Below are positions 48,907 through 59,200 of a DNA stretch of 64,000 bases, one piece after another. The stretch spans positions 1 to 64,000 of the forward strand of contig JAJTGQ010000048.1 of the NCBI GenBank assembly GCA_021299455.1, written 5' to 3'. The position numbers and the translations under genes were made by a program. The stretch is from Flammeovirgaceae bacterium (GTDB taxonomy: Bacteria; Bacteroidota; Bacteroidia; Cytophagales; Cyclobacteriaceae). Under the pieces are notes generated by a model. It ran no database searches, was not told the origin of the DNA, and worked only from the letters and a program-made list of their open reading frames with translations. Numbering within the stretch: the first letter of the stretch is position 1; each line of letters begins with the position of its first letter.

Positions 48907-49932
48907 ATGAAGAAATTTATACTACCCGGCTTGTTGTTTTTTGGTGTTGCTGTCGCCAGCGGTCAAGATCCTCAATTCTCTCAGTATTACCAGTCTCCAC
49001 TTTACCTTAATCCAGGATTTACAGGCATCACTAACCAGCAACGCGCCACTTTTATTCATCGGACTCAGTGGCCTAATTTGCCACAGTCATTTTCAACGTT
49101 TGCAGCAAGCTATGATATTTGGGTAGATGAAGTGCGAAGTGGTTTCGGTATTATTGCTACCACTGATAAGATGGGTACAGCAGGTTGGCGAACAACAACG
49201 GTGGGATTAAATTACAGTTACAAAGTTAGGCTTTCAGAGAAACTCGTATTTTCACCCGGTTTAAGTTTTGGCTATGGTATTAATGGCCTAGATAGAAGTA
49301 AGCTTCAATTCGGTGACGGTTTGGAATTCAATGGTGCCTCTTTGGATCCCGCTTTTCAACGCCTTGGCAATACTCAATATTTTGATTTTAGCGCAGGTTT
49401 TGTTTTATATAGCAAAGCTCTCTTTTTTGGCACAGCTTTTAGTCATATTAACAATCCAAATTTATCTGTTCTCAACACAGAAACTCGCTTACCCACGAAA
49501 ATGGTGATACACGGTGGCGGAAGAATTACAATCAATCGCGGTATTGGCAAAAACGCAAAACCAGATTACCTGACCCCTTCATTTATCTACCGAGCTCAAG
49601 GGTTGGTGTCTCAGATGGATGTTGGACTCAATTATCATATTGATCCTGTGTCGTTAGGCGTCTGGTATAGAGGTAAGCCTTGGGAGTCCACTGTTAAGAA
49701 TTCTATTCAACAAGATGCATTAATCTTTACTCTTGGATTGTATTTTAAAAGCCTAACGATTGGATATAGTTACGATTTTAGTACGTCTGGTCTCGCAACC
49801 GCATCTGGGGGAGCGCATGAGATATCTGTTGTCTACGAATTCGAGGCAAAGCCACTGCGCAGGGGAGTCAAGAGAAAAAACAGACTAATACCTTGTCCTT
49901 CCTTTAATAGCAAAGCCAATTTTTGGAACTAG
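48907..49932 (+). CDS. PorP/SprF family type IX secretion system membrane protein
   Basis: GQDPQFSQYYQSPLYLNPGFTGI; C-terminal CPSF. Directly downstream of the CHU_C protein. Track start 48883; Met at 48907 begins a cleaner signal peptide. Confidence 0.92.
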   Translation: MKKFILPGLLFFGVAVASGQDPQFSQYYQSPLYLNPGFTGITNQQRATFIHRTQWPNLPQSFSTFAASYDIWVDEVRSGFGIIATTDKMGTAGWRTTTVGLNYSYKVRLSEKLVFSPGLSFGYGINGLDRSKLQFGDGLEFNGASLDPAFQRLGNTQYFDFSAGFVLYSKALFFGTAFSHINNPNLSVLNTETRLPTKMVIHGGGRITINRGIGKNAKPDYLTPSFIYRAQGLVSQMDVGLNYHIDPVSLGVWYRGKPWESTVKNSIQQDALIFTLGLYFKSLTIGYSYDFSTSGLATASGGAHEISVVYEFEAKPLRRGVKRKNRLIPCPSFNSKANFWN

Positions 49933-49989
49933 TTCCACATGGTTAGTGAGTCAGAGAAATTTCTTACTCAGCCAAGTTTAGCCATCCGG

Positions 49990-50958
49990 TTAGTAACCAA
50001 GTTTCTTTCGAACCCGACCTAAAACTTCTCGAGCGATTTCCGTTGCTTTTGCTTCACATTGCCGTAATTTTTTCTCCAATTCGGGTAGATTGGCCATGTA
50101 GAAATTGAAAGCCTCACGTTCATTCTTGTACTTTGATACTATCAACTCAAATAATTCTTGCTTAGCGTGTCCGTAGCCAAAGTTTCCTGCGAGGTAATTG
50201 GCCCTCAAGGAGCTAATTTGCTCTGCGCTTGCCAATAATTTATAGATGGCAAAAACATTGTCGGTATCGGGGTTCTTAGGAGCTTCCATGGGTGTGCTAT
50301 CAGTAACAATGGACATCACTTGTTTCTTTAGCTCTTTATCGGTCAGAAAAATGTCGATTGTATTTCCGTAGGACTTACTCATCTTTTGCCCATCTGTTCC
50401 AGGAACTGTCATGACTTGTTCCTCTATTTTTGCTTCGGGCACAACAAATGTTTCCCCATAGATTGCATTGAACCCGCTTGCAATGTCCCGCGCCATTTCC
50501 AGATGTTGCTTTTGATCCTTTCCAACAGGCACATAGTGGGCGTTGTAAAGAATGATGTCTGCTGTCATTAATACAGGATAAGTAAACAATCCAGCGTTGA
50601 CATCTGCGAGTCGATCTGACTTATCTTTGAATGAATGCGCATTACCTAACATTGGAAAAGGAGTGAAGCAGCTCAAGTACCAAGTCAATTCGCATACTTC
50701 GGGGATTCGGCTTTGACGATACAGTAGATTATGCTCGATGTCGAACCCAAATGCCAGCCAGGCAGCAGCAACAGCATTGACATTGTCGATTCGCTGTTGT
50801 GCATTTTTGATAGTAGTTAAGGAATGTAGGTCTGCTATAAAAAACAAAGATTCATTCCCCGGAAGTTTTGATAATTTAATCGCAGGAATGATAGCGCCCA
50901 ATAAGTTACCCAGATGTGGCCTACCACTACTTTGAATGCCGGTTAGAATTCGAGACAT
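49990..50958 (-). CDS. trpS: Tryptophanyl-tRNA synthetase
   Basis: LTGIQSSGRPHLGNLLGAI; VPVGKDQKQHLEMARDIA; KMSKSYGNTI. Confidence 0.97.
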   Translation of the reverse strand: MSRILTGIQSSGRPHLGNLLGAIIPAIKLSKLPGNESLFFIADLHSLTTIKNAQQRIDNVNAVAAAWLAFGFDIEHNLLYRQSRIPEVCELTWYLSCFTPFPMLGNAHSFKDKSDRLADVNAGLFTYPVLMTADIILYNAHYVPVGKDQKQHLEMARDIASGFNAIYGETFVVPEAKIEEQVMTVPGTDGQKMSKSYGNTIDIFLTDKELKKQVMSIVTDSTPMEAPKNPDTDNVFAIYKLLASAEQISSLRANYLAGNFGYGHAKQELFELIVSKYKNEREAFNFYMANLPELEKKLRQCEAKATEIAREVLGRVRKKLGY

Positions 50959-51011
50959 AATTTTTTAGTAAATAGATTTAATCTAAAACGAAATCAAAAT
51001 AAAAAATGAAC

Positions 51012-51554
51012 CTACCAGTTAGCCAGTGTGGCATTGAAGATATCTAGAAATATCTGATCGAATATTTTATTCTCCAAACTCTCTTGGATAGAAATAAGAT
51101 TTTGATCATTTGGAAAATCAGCGTAGAAGCTGAAGGTTTTGTCTTTGAAACTATTTTTTGGATTTTTTGTATCAACATAGTTGGCTTTCACTCCAATGGT
51201 CAGTCGGGTAAGAGCGGCCTGCGATGGCTGAGCTGCACTAGTGCCTGCCACCGGAGCGAGTGGAGCAACAGCATATTGAACGAGCGTCCCTTCGATTAGC
51301 AATTCACCATTCTCCTCTACTACTTTTAAACTGGAATTGCGTTGATAATAGTCCTTCAACTTGTTGGTAAAATTTTGTCCCAGATTGGCGGGCCCAAGAT
51401 CTGTATTATTATAAAAAAGATCGACTTGAATCGTTTTTGCAGTGGTCGCAGCCCCAGAAAGCGAATACTTAAACCCGCAGCCGCTCACGGAAACAAGGAG
51501 AACCAATAACAAGCAAAATTTTTTTACACTGCCTGGAATCAAATGGTAACTCAT
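51012..51554 (-). CDS. lptE: LptE-like LPS-assembly lipoprotein
   Basis: Lipobox VSVSGCGFKYSLSGA; IQVDLFYNNTDLGPANLGQNFTNKLKDYYQRNSSLKVV. Confidence 0.82.
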   Translation of the reverse strand: MSYHLIPGSVKKFCLLLVLLVSVSGCGFKYSLSGAATTAKTIQVDLFYNNTDLGPANLGQNFTNKLKDYYQRNSSLKVVEENGELLIEGTLVQYAVAPLAPVAGTSAAQPSQAALTRLTIGVKANYVDTKNPKNSFKDKTFSFYADFPNDQNLISIQESLENKIFDQIFLDIFNATLANW

Positions 51555-51571
51555 TTTTTTAATTTTTGCGT

Positions 51572-52828
51572 CTATTCCTCTAGCCCGTATTCCTTTATTT
51601 TGCGGTAGAGTGTTCTCTCTGAAATTCCCAAATCCCGTGCCGCATATTTTCGTTTATCGTTGTTCTTTCGGAGTGCGCGCATGATGAGTTCTTTTTCCTT
51701 CTTTTCAATGGAAAGAGAATCGTCCTCGGTAACGTGAGTGATGTCTTGAACCTCTTCTGGGGTATCCACCTGCTCAACTGCGCGTGGTGCATTAATATTT
51801 ATGACCGTTTCCTTGCGCCCTGTATTCTCTTCGTGATGGATACCATCAAACAATGAAGTGTTCTCTTTTATGAGTTGAGCGGCTTGGTCTGGGTTTCTGA
51901 AACTTTCATGCACTAGCTTCTTTAGATCGTTAACATCTTTTCGCATATCAAACAAGACTTTGTACAATATCTCACGCTCAGAAATATTTTCTGCACCATA
52001 CTGCCCATTGTAGAGCGCTGGAAGGGTGGATTCTTTTGGAATATACAAATCTAGTGTAGCCGCATTGATTTCTTTTTGGTCGGGCGATAAAACTGAAATT
52101 TGTTCAACCAAATTCTTAAGCTGCCGGATGTTTCCTGGAAATCGGTATTTCAATAGTAGTTCTTTGGCGTCATCTGTTAAGGTGATTGGCTTAACTTTAT
52201 ATTTTTCCGCAAAGTCGGTAGCAAACTTTCTAAACAGCAACTCAATGTCTTTGCCGCGTTCGCGAAGTGGCGGTACATAGATCGGAACACTATTGAGACG
52301 GTAGTAAAGATCTTCTCTAAATCGACCTTGTTCAACTTTATTGAGAAGATTCACATTTGTGGCCGCCACTACCCGTACATCCGTTTTCAATACTTTCGAT
52401 GAACCGACACGAATAAACTCGCCATTCTCAAGCACGCGCAATAATCGCGCTTGGGTTCCCATCGGCATTTCTCCAATTTCATCTAGAAAAATAGTGCCAC
52501 CATTGGTTACTTCAAAATATCCCTTTCTTGCTTCGTGCGCACCGGTGAACGAGCCTTTCTCATGCCCAAATAATTCCGAATCAATCGTACCCTCGGGTAT
52601 TGACCCACAGTTGATGGCAATAAACTGACCGTGCTTTCTTGGACTAAGTTGGTGTATGATTTTCGAAAAAGATTCTTTTCCAGATCCACTTTCGCCAGTG
52701 ATAAGAACGGTCATATCGGTTGGTGCCACTTGCATCGCTACACGCACGGCATGGTTTAAAAGATTGGCGTTGCCTATTATGCCAAACCTGTTTTTCAGAT
52801 TTAAAATATCGGTTTCTGTTGCTGTCAT
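51572..52828 (-). CDS. Sigma-54-dependent AAA+ transcriptional regulator lacking a receiver domain
   Basis: GESGSGKESFSKIIH; ELFGHEKGSFTGAHEARKGYFEVTNGGTIFLDEIGEM; C-terminal Fis-type HTH KRKYAARDLGISERTLYRKIKEYGL. Confidence 0.94.
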   Translation of the reverse strand: MTATETDILNLKNRFGIIGNANLLNHAVRVAMQVAPTDMTVLITGESGSGKESFSKIIHQLSPRKHGQFIAINCGSIPEGTIDSELFGHEKGSFTGAHEARKGYFEVTNGGTIFLDEIGEMPMGTQARLLRVLENGEFIRVGSSKVLKTDVRVVAATNVNLLNKVEQGRFREDLYYRLNSVPIYVPPLRERGKDIELLFRKFATDFAEKYKVKPITLTDDAKELLLKYRFPGNIRQLKNLVEQISVLSPDQKEINAATLDLYIPKESTLPALYNGQYGAENISEREILYKVLFDMRKDVNDLKKLVHESFRNPDQAAQLIKENTSLFDGIHHEENTGRKETVININAPRAVEQVDTPEEVQDITHVTEDDSLSIEKKEKELIMRALRKNNDKRKYAARDLGISERTLYRKIKEYGLEE

Positions 52829-52850
52829 TTATTCGTTTGTTCGTTCATTT

Positions 52851-54305
52851 CTACACTTGCTTACCAATCAGCGTTCCACCAGTGCAGCTTTCTATCAATA
52901 CATGGACGTATTCGCCTTTCTTTTTATTTCCTCCTGGAAAAACAACTACTTTATTGGCAGAGTTGCGACCCTGAAGATGATCAGTAGATTTCTTAGAGGT
53001 TCCTTCAACAAGAACCTTCTGGATTTTTCCAATATCCAAAAGATTTCTTCTCAGGGACAAGCGACTTTGCATTTTGATGATTTCATCCAGTCTTCTCTTT
53101 TTTACTTCGAGAGGCACATCATCAGGGAACTTTTTGGCTGCCAAGGTTCCGGGCCGTTCTGAATAATGGAACATATACGAATAATCGTAACCCACTAATT
53201 CCATGAGCGAAAGGGTGTCTTGATGCTCTTCTTCATTTTCTGAACAAAAGCCAGTGATCATGTCTGAAGAAAGTCCACAGTCATTTCCGAGTATTTCTCT
53301 GATTTTTGCAACACGCTGGAGATACCATTCTCGGGTGTAGCCACGATTCATCATTTCCAATATTCGACTATTGCCGCTTTGCACGGGCAAGTGAATGTAG
53401 TCGCAAATGTTCTCATACCTAGCGATGGTGTACAATACTTCGTCTGTGATATCTTTAGGATGAGACGTGGAGAAACGAACCCGCAAATCAGGATTTATTT
53501 TCGCAACTAGTTCTAACAGATTGGCAAAATTGACAATAGAGTCAACTTCTTTTTTCTCTAAACGTGCTTTATTGTTTTCGACTTCGCTCCATTTGTAAGA
53601 ATCTACATTTTGCCCCAGCAAAGTGACTTCTCTGAAGCCACGATTGAAAAGATCAGTAGCTTCCTCCACGATAGACTGTGGATCGCGACTTCTTTCCCTG
53701 CCTCGCGTGAAGGGTACCACACAGAAAGAGCACATGTTGTCACATCCTCTCATGATAGAGATAAATGCGCTCACTCCATTCGAGTTCAATCTTACTGGGC
53801 TTATATCCGCATAAGTTTCTTCGCGTGATAGAAAAGTGTTGACGGCTTTATCGCCCTCATCTACCTGGCCAATTAACTGCGGAAGATCTCTGTACGCATC
53901 CGGACCGGCAACGAGGTCAACAATTTTTTCCTCTTCTAGCAGCTTTGTCTTTAATCGCTCGGCCATACAGCCGAGCACTCCAACTACCAGTTCTGGCTTT
54001 TTCTTTTTGAGGCCATTGATGTGGGTGAGCCGGTGACGAACCGTTTGCTCAGCTTTCTCGCGGATTGAGCAAGTGTTTAGAAATACGAGATCTGCTTGGT
54101 TGATGTCTGATGTTGTATCAAACCCTTCTTTTTGCAAAATTGAAGCAACTATCTCACTGTCAGAAAAATTCATTTGACAGCCATAACTCTCTATATAAAG
54201 TTTTCTTGATTTTCCGGTATTTTGATCAAGCGACACCCGTATGGTTTCAGGGAGTTCTGTATCTGTTGGAGATAGGAAATCGATATTTTCAATCAATTTG
54301 TTCAT
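52851..54305 (-). CDS. miaB: tRNA-2-methylthio-N6-dimethylallyladenosine synthase
   Basis: [23 protein letters not shown]; radical-SAM [27 protein letters not shown]-like C-terminus. Confidence 0.97.
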   Translation of the reverse strand: MNKLIENIDFLSPTDTELPETIRVSLDQNTGKSRKLYIESYGCQMNFSDSEIVASILQKEGFDTTSDINQADLVFLNTCSIREKAEQTVRHRLTHINGLKKKKPELVVGVLGCMAERLKTKLLEEEKIVDLVAGPDAYRDLPQLIGQVDEGDKAVNTFLSREETYADISPVRLNSNGVSAFISIMRGCDNMCSFCVVPFTRGRERSRDPQSIVEEATDLFNRGFREVTLLGQNVDSYKWSEVENNKARLEKKEVDSIVNFANLLELVAKINPDLRVRFSTSHPKDITDEVLYTIARYENICDYIHLPVQSGNSRILEMMNRGYTREWYLQRVAKIREILGNDCGLSSDMITGFCSENEEEHQDTLSLMELVGYDYSYMFHYSERPGTLAAKKFPDDVPLEVKKRRLDEIIKMQSRLSLRRNLLDIGKIQKVLVEGTSKKSTDHLQGRNSANKVVVFPGGNKKKGEYVHVLIESCTGGTLIGKQV

Positions 54306-54424
54306 TTGTTGATTTCTTTCGTTACAAATTTAGCATTAATTAGAGTAATCGTGACATCTTGTCAGTAGGATTTTGTGGTCTTAATAGATTCTTTTAATCT
54401 TGAGGTAGCTTAGTTTACAGAGAT

Positions 54425-54949
54425 ATGGCAATTGTTAAGTCGGTTAGAGGATTTACTCCCCAATTTGGAGCGAACTGCTTTTTGGCAGACAATGCTGTGG
54501 TAGTTGGTGAAGTGGTAATGGGAGACGAATGCACGGTTTGGTTCAACGCGGTGGTGCGAGGCGATGTCCATTCAATTACCATTGGAAATCGATCCAATAT
54601 TCAAGACGGTGCAGTCATTCATTGCACTTATCAGAAAGCAAAGACGATCATTGGCAATAATGTTTCGATTGCGCACAACGCGGTGGTACATGGTTGCACG
54701 ATCGAGGACAACGTTTTGATTGGCATGGGGGCGATTGTGATGGACGATGCGATCATCGGATCGGGTTCTGTAATAGCAGCTGGCGCGATTGTTCTTCCCG
54801 GAACGAGAGTAGAGCCGGGCAGCGTTTTCGCGGGCATCCCTGCAAAGAGAATCAAAGAGGTAGGTGAGGAGATGAAAATGGTGATTGAACGCACGGCCAA
54901 AAACTATCCGATGTATGCAGAATGGTACAAAGATGAAAACCAAAAATAG
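54425..54949 (+). CDS. Gamma-carbonic-anhydrase-like hexapeptide-repeat protein
   Basis: Left-handed beta-helix: CTVWFNAVVRGDVHSITIGNRSNIQDGAVIH ... IAHNAVVHGCTIEDNVLIGMGAIVMD. Confidence 0.9.
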   Translation: MAIVKSVRGFTPQFGANCFLADNAVVVGEVVMGDECTVWFNAVVRGDVHSITIGNRSNIQDGAVIHCTYQKAKTIIGNNVSIAHNAVVHGCTIEDNVLIGMGAIVMDDAIIGSGSVIAAGAIVLPGTRVEPGSVFAGIPAKRIKEVGEEMKMVIERTAKNYPMYAEWYKDENQK

Positions 54950-54955
54950 CGCAAA

Positions 54956-55495
54956 ATGAATGAAGGATTTGATCCCGTTGTAATTGCGGAGTTTCAGTCG
55001 AAACTTGACAGTGCAGGAAAGAAATTTTTGCCTGTCGATGAACATAACAATTCGGAAGAATTTTTTCACTTTCGTTTTCTCGGCCATTATCAAAGTAAAA
55101 GAGTCATTTATGATGCCGTGTTGACCACCCTTCGCTTAGAGCATGAAAGTGAGTTGTATGAATTGGCGGAAAGTATCACAGCCGAGCGTTTTCCCAGGTG
55201 GAATAGAGATGAGTCTTTGACAGAGACAACTACTCTGGAAGAGGCCACCCTTCAGGAGGAGGTCGGTCTGCATATGGCGGAGGTGATTTTAGGCTTGCAA
55301 GAGGAGGGGGCGATTAAAGTAAAAGAGTATCTTGACATAGATGAAGACGGTGATTTTGGAGTAAGCCTCGATGTCGGGCTTCAGGTCGAGCGAATTTCTG
55401 CGTCAGTCATCGAGAAATTTATCGATCAGTTTACAACAAGTAAACTGGTGCTTGACGAGACTCTTTATTCCTTTCAATTGGACGAAGAAGATTAG
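54956..55495 (+). CDS. Conserved acidic protein of unknown function
   Basis: 179-aa ORF immediately downstream of the gamma-CA gene; no recognisable domain. Confidence 0.7.
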   Translation: MNEGFDPVVIAEFQSKLDSAGKKFLPVDEHNNSEEFFHFRFLGHYQSKRVIYDAVLTTLRLEHESELYELAESITAERFPRWNRDESLTETTTLEEATLQEEVGLHMAEVILGLQEEGAIKVKEYLDIDEDGDFGVSLDVGLQVERISASVIEKFIDQFTTSKLVLDETLYSFQLDEED

Positions 55496-55517
55496 GCCTT
55501 GGTAGCGAATGTTTTTG

Positions 55518-55548
55518 TTTTGCACTGTACCCTTTCTGTTTATATTTG
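55518..55548 (+). promoter_or_regulatory. Bacteroidota-type promoter TTTTG-N18-TATATTTG
   Basis: -33 TTTTG at 55518 and -7 TATATTTG at 55541..55548, upstream of the OmpH-like gene. Confidence 0.6.
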
Positions 55549-55575
55549 CAGCCTTAAAACCAAATTCAAGCTAAA

Positions 55576-56187
55576 ATGAAAAATGTTCCCATCGCGCTGA
55601 GCGGTATTTCACTGGTTGCAGTTGCGATCTTATTCTATTTGCACTTTTCTACTTCACCTACGAGTTCACAACCGACTTTCGTGCCGGCTGGAGATTTGAA
55701 GATTGCCTACATCAATTCAGATTCTGTTCTTAAGCATTATGATTACTACAAAGAAGTTAGAGTTCGTTTTGAAGCCAAAGGAAAGAAATTAGACCAAGAC
55801 CTTCAAAACAGAGCTCAGTCGCTGCAAAGCGAAATTGGTGCCTACCAGCGCAATATCAGTACAATGACAATTGGCCAGGCAAAAGCGGTGGAAGAGGATC
55901 TTGGAAAAAAGCAACAAAATTTTCGCCTTTATCAGCAGAGTATAGAACAAGACTTGGCAAATGAGCAGGCAAAAGTAAATGCTGAATTGTATGGTAACAT
56001 CACTACATTCCTGAAAAAATATGGCGCTGAAAAAGGATTGCAAGCAGTTCTAAAATTTGACACCTCTAGTGATCTTTTATACGGAAGTGCAGGTATCGAC
56101 ATCACCGAGGATGTGGTGAAAGGACTGAACGAGGCATTCCAATTGAGTCAAACTGTTAAAAAAGATTCGGTTGATGCGAAGAAATAA
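55576..56187 (+). CDS. OmpH/Skp-like periplasmic chaperone
   Basis: LKIAYINSDSVLKHYDYYKEVRVRFEAKGKKLDQDLQNRAQSLQSEIGAYQ. Confidence 0.85.
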   Translation: MKNVPIALSGISLVAVAILFYLHFSTSPTSSQPTFVPAGDLKIAYINSDSVLKHYDYYKEVRVRFEAKGKKLDQDLQNRAQSLQSEIGAYQRNISTMTIGQAKAVEEDLGKKQQNFRLYQQSIEQDLANEQAKVNAELYGNITTFLKKYGAEKGLQAVLKFDTSSDLLYGSAGIDITEDVVKGLNEAFQLSQTVKKDSVDAKK

Positions 56188-56199
56188 CTTGCTCTTTTT

Positions 56200-56241
56200 T
56201 GCTTCAAAGCCAGTGATCAAAAATGATCTCTGGCTTTTTTG
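56200..56241 (+). terminator. Rho-independent terminator after the OmpH-like gene
   Basis: AAAGCCAGTGATCAAAAATGATCTCTGGCTTTTTTG: long stem plus T-run. Confidence 0.85.
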
Positions 56242-59200
56242 TTTTTGGCAATTAATGGTAATTTTAGACCTGTGTATATAAGAGCTCTTCGCCTTTTGAA
56301 TGTAAAGCCAGAAGAACAGACGAAAGTTGTTCTTATGCTTTCAATGGGTTTTTTCATAGGCATTTTCGTAGCTACTTATCAGGTTACAGCAGAATCGCTT
56401 TTTTTAAATAAGTTAAGTTCTCATCTCAATGAAGCGTTTTTAATTTCAGGTGGCTTGGGCATTGCGATCACTGTAACCTTCTCTTTTTTTCAAAATCGAG
56501 TTCGGTTTTCTGCATTGGTTTTTTTTAGCTTCGTCCTGATTTTTATTTGCACCTCTGCGCTCAATTATTTTTACCATTTCGGAACAGAAAATCTCCAAAA
56601 TCAGATTCTCTTTTTGATGTATTGTCTAGTGGGGCCATTAACGGCTCTGCTGCTTTTGTGTTATTGGGGTTTATTTGCCCGCCTCTTCGATTTTAAACAA
56701 TCGAAACGGATTATCGGATGGATAGATACGGGTCAGTTGTTAGCGATCATTCTTACCAACTTTTTAATTCCCGTGTCAGCCAGGTTTTTTCCAAACACCT
56801 CAGATTATTTGATCGTTTGCGATATCAGCATTATTGGAGCCATTGTTTGTTTGGCAATTGTTGCCATTCAATTTGGATTGGCTAAGAAAGAGTCAAAAAT
56901 CACAAGTGAGGCGAGGCGCGAAACCGGGTTTACAAAGATTTTTAAAGATAAGTACGTTGTTCTGCTTAGCTTCTTTCTCATCACCTCTGTCGTTACACTG
57001 AATTTTAATCAGTTCATATTTCAGAATTTATTGAATGAGCAATATCCCAATCAGCGTGATCTTACAAACTTCTTGGCTTATTTCAATGGAGCCATCTACC
57101 TACTAAGTTTTGCAATGCAGTCGTTTTTTAATGATAGAATTATTACCACTTATGGCTTGCGACTTTCGCTGTTTATTCTTCCGATAGTTACTGGTTTCTT
57201 TGCTGTGGTTTCATTTTTCGCTGCTCTTTTTTTCGGTTTCGATATTGCAAGTCAACCAGATACGTTTATCTATTTCTTTTTGTTCATCGCACTCAGCCGA
57301 CTATTCAATAGTATGTTGAGAGATTCCCTTGAAAACCCCGTGTATAAATTGATGTTTGTTCCGCTCGACAACCGCACAAGGTTTGGCATACAAGTTAAAG
57401 TGGAGGGGATCATAAGTGAATCCGGAAGGATGGTTGCTGGTCTTTTTATATTCGGGTTGTCATTGATCCCCTTTTTTCAACTGGTGTGGATTCCGGTGAT
57501 CATTGCAGGGCTTTGCTTGTGTTATGTGTTGATTATTCAACGTCTGTATGGTGGCTATAAGGCGAAGATCAGATCCAAATTGGAGAACATCGATCACAGC
57601 CAGGAAAAGCTAGATGTTGGATTTGTGAAAGTAATGAACAGACTTGAAAGGCAGTTGGTAGATAGTAAATCGACAAAGGCAGTATTTTCCTTTCGCCTTT
57701 TAGAAAAATTGAATCCTGCACAGGTAGGCGTCTGGATCAATGGATTGATGAAGAATGAAGTGGATAGTGTTCGTGATTATGCGCAGCGAAGAATGAATGA
57801 AGTAAAAGGCCTTTCTGTGTCAGATCAGTATGTGATCCGCGTAGATAAAGACATATCTGGCAGTGATGAAAAAAAGCTATTGAACAAAATTGATTTACAG
57901 GCCATTCTGGCACACGGAGGGGATATCAGTAAACAACGAATCCAGAAACTAGCGAGGTCGGAGCAACCGGATGATAGACAGTATGCCGCTGAGCTTTTGC
58001 TCCATTCATCGGCAGAAGAGAATGTTTCGTTTTTAATAGATCTTTTATCGGATGCTGAACCAAAAGTTAGAAAAACAGCTATTGCCACGAGTGTTAAGAT
58101 CAATAATCCGGAAATAATTATGTCGTTGATCGGGAATCTGGCTAGCCCAATCTACAGCAACCAGGCAATGAGTTCTCTGGTGTTGATTGGTGGCAAGGCG
58201 TTACCCTACCTCGAGATTGCGTTTTATCAATCAGGTCAAAGTACTCAAACGGTTTTGCGTATCGTTCAGGTGATTGGTCGGATTGGTGGTCCGCGCGCGA
58301 AGGATTTATTATGGGGAAAAATAGATTTTCCCGATAAAGTTGTGGTATCACAAGTTCTATTGTCTCTTGGCGAAAGCGGATTTAAAGCCGGGATTTCTCA
58401 AATTACACGAATCAAATATGCAATCGAGAATGACGTGGCAGACATCGCCTGGAATTTGAATGCCATGGAGACAATCGGAAACGGATTGCAAACCTCGCGA
58501 ATCTGGAAAGCACTGGAAGAGGAAGATAGAAATGATATTGATCATATCTATATGCTGCTCGCGATGTTGTACGATACGCGTTCTATTCAGTTGGTAAAAG
58601 AGAATATTGAGAGCGGCACTTCAGAAGGAACGAGTTATGCGCTGGAACTATTGGATGTTTTCCTTTCTGAGCAGCTCAAGTTAAAGATAGTTCCAGTGTT
58701 AGATGAGCTTTCAAATAATGAAAAGATAAATCGCCTGGAGATGTTCTATCCCAAGCTAAAATTGGATAGTAAGTTGACATTAAAGTTTTTATTAAATCGC
58801 GATTTTACCCAAACAAACCGGTGGACAAGAGCGTGTGCTATCGAGCAAATTGGCATTCAAAAAATGGCTGATTTTAAACTTGACCTCATCGCACATTTGT
58901 TTAACCCAGATCGATTGATTCGAGAGATGAGTGGGTGGGCACTTTATGAGATCAACCCCGAAGCTTATGAGATCAACACTAGACGATTAGGGGCCGATGG
59001 AAAACGATGGCTAGACAGATCCGTCATACCGGATGCTCGACTGAAACTCAGACTTTTTGAGAAGATCGTCTTTTTTCAATCATTGGCCATTTTTGAGGGC
59101 GTCTCGGGCTTGGCGCTATCGTTCGTGTCAGATATTTCAAAAGAGCTTCGGTTAGCTGAAAACGAGTTCATGTCTATTGACGAAAAGACGAACAATGATT

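Noticed and set aside
49933-49989. Possible hairpin TGAGTCAGAGAAATTTCTTACTCA between PorP/SprF-like gene and trpS
   Set aside because: No T-run on either side and imperfect stem; not enough to call a terminator.
52656-53162. 168-aa plus-strand ORF
   Set aside because: Overlaps the sigma-54 regulator and miaB on the other strand, both strongly supported.
54572-55093. 173-aa minus-strand ORF
   Set aside because: Antisense to the gamma-carbonic-anhydrase-like gene and its neighbour; composition not protein-like.
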